From Thermohalobaculum sp045106875 (GTDB lineage Bacteria > Pseudomonadota > Alphaproteobacteria > Rhodobacterales > Rhodobacteraceae): a stretch of 33,319 nt of DNA. The DNA lies in assembly GCA_045106875.1 (NCBI GenBank), contig JBGCFK010000408.1, positions 1 to 33,319 on the forward strand, written 5' to 3'. The notes beneath the pieces are model-generated. The model made no database searches and had not been told where the DNA came from. It saw only the letters and a list, made by a program, of their open reading frames with translations. The position numbers and the translations under genes were made by a program. Within the stretch, counting starts at the first letter, position 1, and each line of letters begins with the position of its first letter. This document shows positions 31,040 through 33,319 of the stretch, piece by piece.

Positions 31040-31776
31040 CCGAGCTTCTGGAAGTCTCGGGCGTCTCGGTCTCGTTTGACGGCTTCAGGGCCATCAACAA
31101 CCTGTCGTTCTCGATCGGACCTGCGGAACTGCGCGCCGTGATCGGACCTAACGGTGCTGGAAAGACAACGTTCATGGACATCGTAACTGGGAAGACGAAA
31201 CCCGATGAGGGGCAGGTTCTCTGGGGCGAGAGGTCGATTTCGCTGATCGGCATGAACGAAAGCCGGATCGCGCGCGAGGGTGTTGGGCGTAAGTTCCAAC
31301 GCCCCACCGTGTTCGAGGATCAATCGGTGTTCGACAATCTTCTGATGGCACTGAGGAAAGACCGATCACCGCTGCAAGTGTTGTTCTTTCGAGCGTCCGC
31401 AGACGACCGCGATCGTGTGCACATGCTGGCTGATGAAATTGGCCTGAAGAATGAATTGGAACGCAAATCCGGGGAACTGGCACATGGGCAGAAGCAGTGG
31501 CTCGAGATCGGCATGCTTCTGGCGCAAGACCCGCAGCTGCTGCTGGTCGATGAGCCGGCGGCGGGCATGACGCCAGCGGAACGCGAGCACACCACGGATC
31601 TCCTGCGCGAGGCGGCAAAGACCCGCGCCGTCGTCGTTGTCGAACATGACATGGAGGTCGTCCGCCGCCTGAACTGCAAGGTCACTGTCCTGCACGAAGG
31701 ATCGGTGCTGGCCGAAGGCTCGCTGGATCATGTCACGGCCAATCAGGAGGTGATAGATGTCTATCTCGGGCGCTGA
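31036..31776 (+). CDS. urtD: Urea ABC transporter ATP-binding protein UrtD
   Basis: A 246-residue ABC ATPase of the LivG type: Walker A GPNGAGKTT, VGRKFQRPTVFEDQSVFDNL (Q-loop region with the UrtD-specific RPTVF), the unusual signature LAHGQKQWLEIGM, Walker B QLLLVDEPAAGM and switch EHDMEVVRRL. It energises urea import together with UrtE. Translationally coupled to urtC. Confidence 0.95.
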   Translation: MTELLEVSGVSVSFDGFRAINNLSFSIGPAELRAVIGPNGAGKTTFMDIVTGKTKPDEGQVLWGERSISLIGMNESRIAREGVGRKFQRPTVFEDQSVFDNLLMALRKDRSPLQVLFFRASADDRDRVHMLADEIGLKNELERKSGELAHGQKQWLEIGMLLAQDPQLLLVDEPAAGMTPAEREHTTDLLREAAKTRAVVVVEHDMEVVRRLNCKVTVLHEGSVLAEGSLDHVTANQEVIDVYLGR

Positions 31777-31827
31777 AGCATATGCTGGGCAGTTGCCCAT
31801 CTCTGTGCAACTTCGGCGCGCCGCCTT

Positions 31828-31895
31828 CTTCATCTTGCCGGAAATACCTCGGGGGGTTGGGGGCAGAGCCCCCGGATCGGACCGCAGGGCCGAAA
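31828..31895. repeat. Intergenic repeat element, copy 2 (conserved 25-mer plus hairpin)
   Basis: Head at 31828-31852 (24 of 25 bases as in copy 1) followed by hairpin GGGGGC-AGA-GCCCCC (31859-31873) and an ACCGCAGGGC block. Stem bases differ from copy 1 while pairing and loop are conserved, which points to selection on RNA structure. It lies between urtD and urtE, which are otherwise expected to be adjacent, and may damp or process the mRNA before urtE. Confidence 0.72.
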
Positions 31896-31908
31896 GGCAG
31901 CACCCGCC

Positions 31909-32604
31909 ATGTTAGAAATCCGCGACCTGACGTTGCACTACGGCGGCAGCCAGATCCTGAACGGCATCTCGCTGGACGCACGCCTTGGCGAAGTGACCTG
32001 CGTGATGGGCACCAACGGCGTTGGCAAGACCTCGCTGCTGAAAGCCATCTCGGGCACGCATCAACGCACGGCCGGCACCTTCAGACTGGATGGCGCAGAG
32101 ATCGGCCGCATTCCGGCGCATCATCTCGCCCGCAAGGGGATCGGATACGTACCGCAGGGACGCGATGTCTTTCCCTTGCTGACCGTGCGCGAAAACCTCG
32201 AGACGGGCTACGCCTGTTTGCAAAAGGACCAGTACGGGATTCCGGACGAAATTTTCGAGCTGTTTCCCATCCTCAAGGAATTCCTCGGTCGCCGCGGCGG
32301 AGACCTCTCGGGCGGACAGCAACAGCAACTGGCCATCGCTCGGGCCATGATCGCGCGGCCAAAGCTGCTGCTGCTGGACGAGCCAACCGAGGGCATCCAG
32401 CCCAACATCATTCAACAGATCGGGCGCGTGATCGAGTACCTTCGTGACCGCGGCGACATGGCCATAGTCCTGGTAGAGCAATATTTCTCGTTCGCTTATG
32501 ACATCGGGGACCGCTTCTATGTACTGCAACGGGGCGCTGTGAAGATGTCGGGCGAGAAAGCCGCACTGGACCGCGAGGAACTGCTAGCTGCGGTGTCCGT
32601 CTAG
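31909..32604 (+). CDS. urtE: Urea ABC transporter ATP-binding protein UrtE
   Basis: A 231-residue ABC ATPase of the LivF type: Walker A GTNGVGKTS, GIGYVPQGRDVFPLLTVREN, signature LSGGQQQQLAIARAM, Walker B KLLLLDEPTEGIQPNII and VEQYFSFAYDIGDRFYV. The block TEGIQPN is typical of UrtE. Unlike its neighbours it has only a weak ribosome-binding site (AAAGGCAGCACCCGCC before ATG) and is separated from urtD by 132 bases with a repeat element. Its stop overlaps the convergent gene's stop (CTAG at 32601-32604). Confidence 0.95.
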   Translation: MLEIRDLTLHYGGSQILNGISLDARLGEVTCVMGTNGVGKTSLLKAISGTHQRTAGTFRLDGAEIGRIPAHHLARKGIGYVPQGRDVFPLLTVRENLETGYACLQKDQYGIPDEIFELFPILKEFLGRRGGDLSGGQQQQLAIARAMIARPKLLLLDEPTEGIQPNIIQQIGRVIEYLRDRGDMAIVLVEQYFSFAYDIGDRFYVLQRGAVKMSGEKAALDREELLAAVSV

Positions 32605-33319
32605 AACCAGCCGACGATCCAGGGCTCGACCCTCTGCCAATGCTTGCCGATCTTTTCGGTGGCGGTGAGGATCTTGGCGGTCTTCTCGGTCGTCTTCACC
32701 GCACCATCCGCCCCCTTGATACCTCGTTGGCCCGGTTGCGCACGCGGATCCAGAGGCCCCCTTCCGAATACGCCGCATCCTTGACCTTGCCCTCCTCCAT
32801 GGGGGCACCGTCATCGTCCGGGTTCTCGGCGCGGGCGGTCTTGAGCGTCTCCAGATGGTCGCGCAATTCCTGCACCAGATCCGCTTCCCCGGCATCGCCG
32901 AGCGCGTCTATCAACGCCTCGAACGCGTCGAGCACATCATTGTCCGGCAGGCCGATCCTAGCTGCCATCCGTGCCTTGGTCTTGTCGCGCAGTTCAGGGA
33001 CGAGTTCGCGCAGGTCCGAGACCCCGTCCTGCAGGTCGCGCAACAGGTTCCGGATGCGAAGCTCCTGCGCGGCCCCGTCGAGCCCGCTCAGGTTCACCAC
33101 GGCCGTCGCAAAATCATCGTGCAACCGCCATGGCTTGTCGCGATAACGTTCAAGCGCGCGCCCGATATCGGTCAGGATCTCGTCGACATCATCCTTGAGT
33201 TTGTATGGCAGTTTGTTGTGGCCTTGCCAGACACGAGCAACCCGATCTGAGATCTTTCGAACAAGGTTATCGTAGACCTCGGCTGGCGAGGGAGGGTCGA
33301 GTAGGTATCCGACCTTTCC
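32601..33319 (-). CDS. Unidentified helical protein, partial at its N-terminus, with apparent one-base frameshift
   Basis: The frame is open from the window edge (33319) down to a TGA at 32696-32698. It encodes an acidic, helix-rich protein (for example VYDNLVRKISDRVARVWQGH, RYRDKPWRLHDDFATAVVNL, LRDKTKARMAARIGLPDNDV). Near 32719-32722 a different frame takes over with convincing coding: IKGADGAVKTTEKTAKILTA, then KIGKHWQRVEPWIVGWF and a TAG at 32601-32603. Adding one base there gives a smooth RANEV-IKGADG junction, so this is either a recent frameshift or a sequencing error. I do not recognise the family. Without the repair the protein ends RGRMVR. Confidence 0.6.

Noticed and set aside
32584..32895. 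103-aa minus-strand open frame at the right end
   Set aside because: Arg-rich out-of-frame shadow; the credible C-terminal coding is in another frame ending at 32601.

Overview
The window looks like chromosomal DNA of an alphaproteobacterium, most likely a marine Rhodobacteraceae (Roseobacter-group) member. The reasons are dense GC-rich genes, many ATGA/TGATG start-stop overlaps, a CueR-type regulator, a five-gene urt operon of alphaproteobacterial type, and two copies of a short intergenic element of a kind I associate with roseobacters. This taxonomic call is inference, not a database result. No rRNA, tRNA, CRISPR array, insertion sequence or phage gene was seen.

Region 1 (1-978, minus) is the N-terminal part of a Tat-exported family-5 (peptide/opine type) ABC transporter solute-binding protein, cut by the window edge. 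Region 2 (1257-13723, minus) is one tightly coupled 15-gene operon: methyltransferase, family-2 glycosyltransferase, small lipoprotein, FabZ-like dehydratase, LpxL-like acyltransferase, LolA-like protein, MMPL exporter, ketosynthase, a ketosynthase-like partner without the catalytic Cys, a second hotdog dehydratase, ketoreductase, flavin halogenase-like protein, acyl carrier protein, a membrane protein and an AMP-dependent ligase. A divergent plsC-like acyltransferase (13879-14652, plus) adjoins it. The set resembles an aryl-polyene/xanthomonadin-type type II polyketide pathway whose product is built on an ACP, moved to a lipid and exported. It carries a halogenase-like gene but no visible ammonia-lyase or phosphopantetheinyl transferase. 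Region 3 (14663-15073, minus) is a CueR-like copper regulator.

Region 4 (15387-32604) is a nitrogen-scavenging island. An ammonium transporter and an overlooked 53-residue membrane protein are followed by a strong terminator, then a type III (GlnT-like) glutamine synthetase coupled to a MetX-like alpha/beta hydrolase. On the minus strand lies a guanidine operon: a guanidine-I (ykkC) riboswitch (about 24036-24136) precedes a NitT/TauT-type ABC transporter (binding protein, permease, ATPase) and a GdmH-like ureohydrolase. Beyond these, on the same strand, is a small protein with nine histidines in its first 21 residues. A sulfatase (minus) and the urea transporter operon urtA-urtB-(small secreted Cys protein)-urtC-urtD-urtE (plus) complete the island. 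The logic is that guanidine is imported and hydrolysed to urea and ammonia, urea is imported separately, and ammonia is captured by Amt and glutamine synthetase. Urease itself is not in the window.

Region 5 (32601-33319, minus) is an unidentified helical protein, truncated at its N-terminus by the window edge. It has an apparent one-base frameshift near 32720.

The most novel-looking items are the riboswitch-controlled guanidine hydrolase/transporter operon with a possible His-rich metal-supply partner, the halogenase-containing aryl-polyene-like cluster, the small membrane protein next to Amt, and the small Cys-containing secreted protein inside the urt operon.
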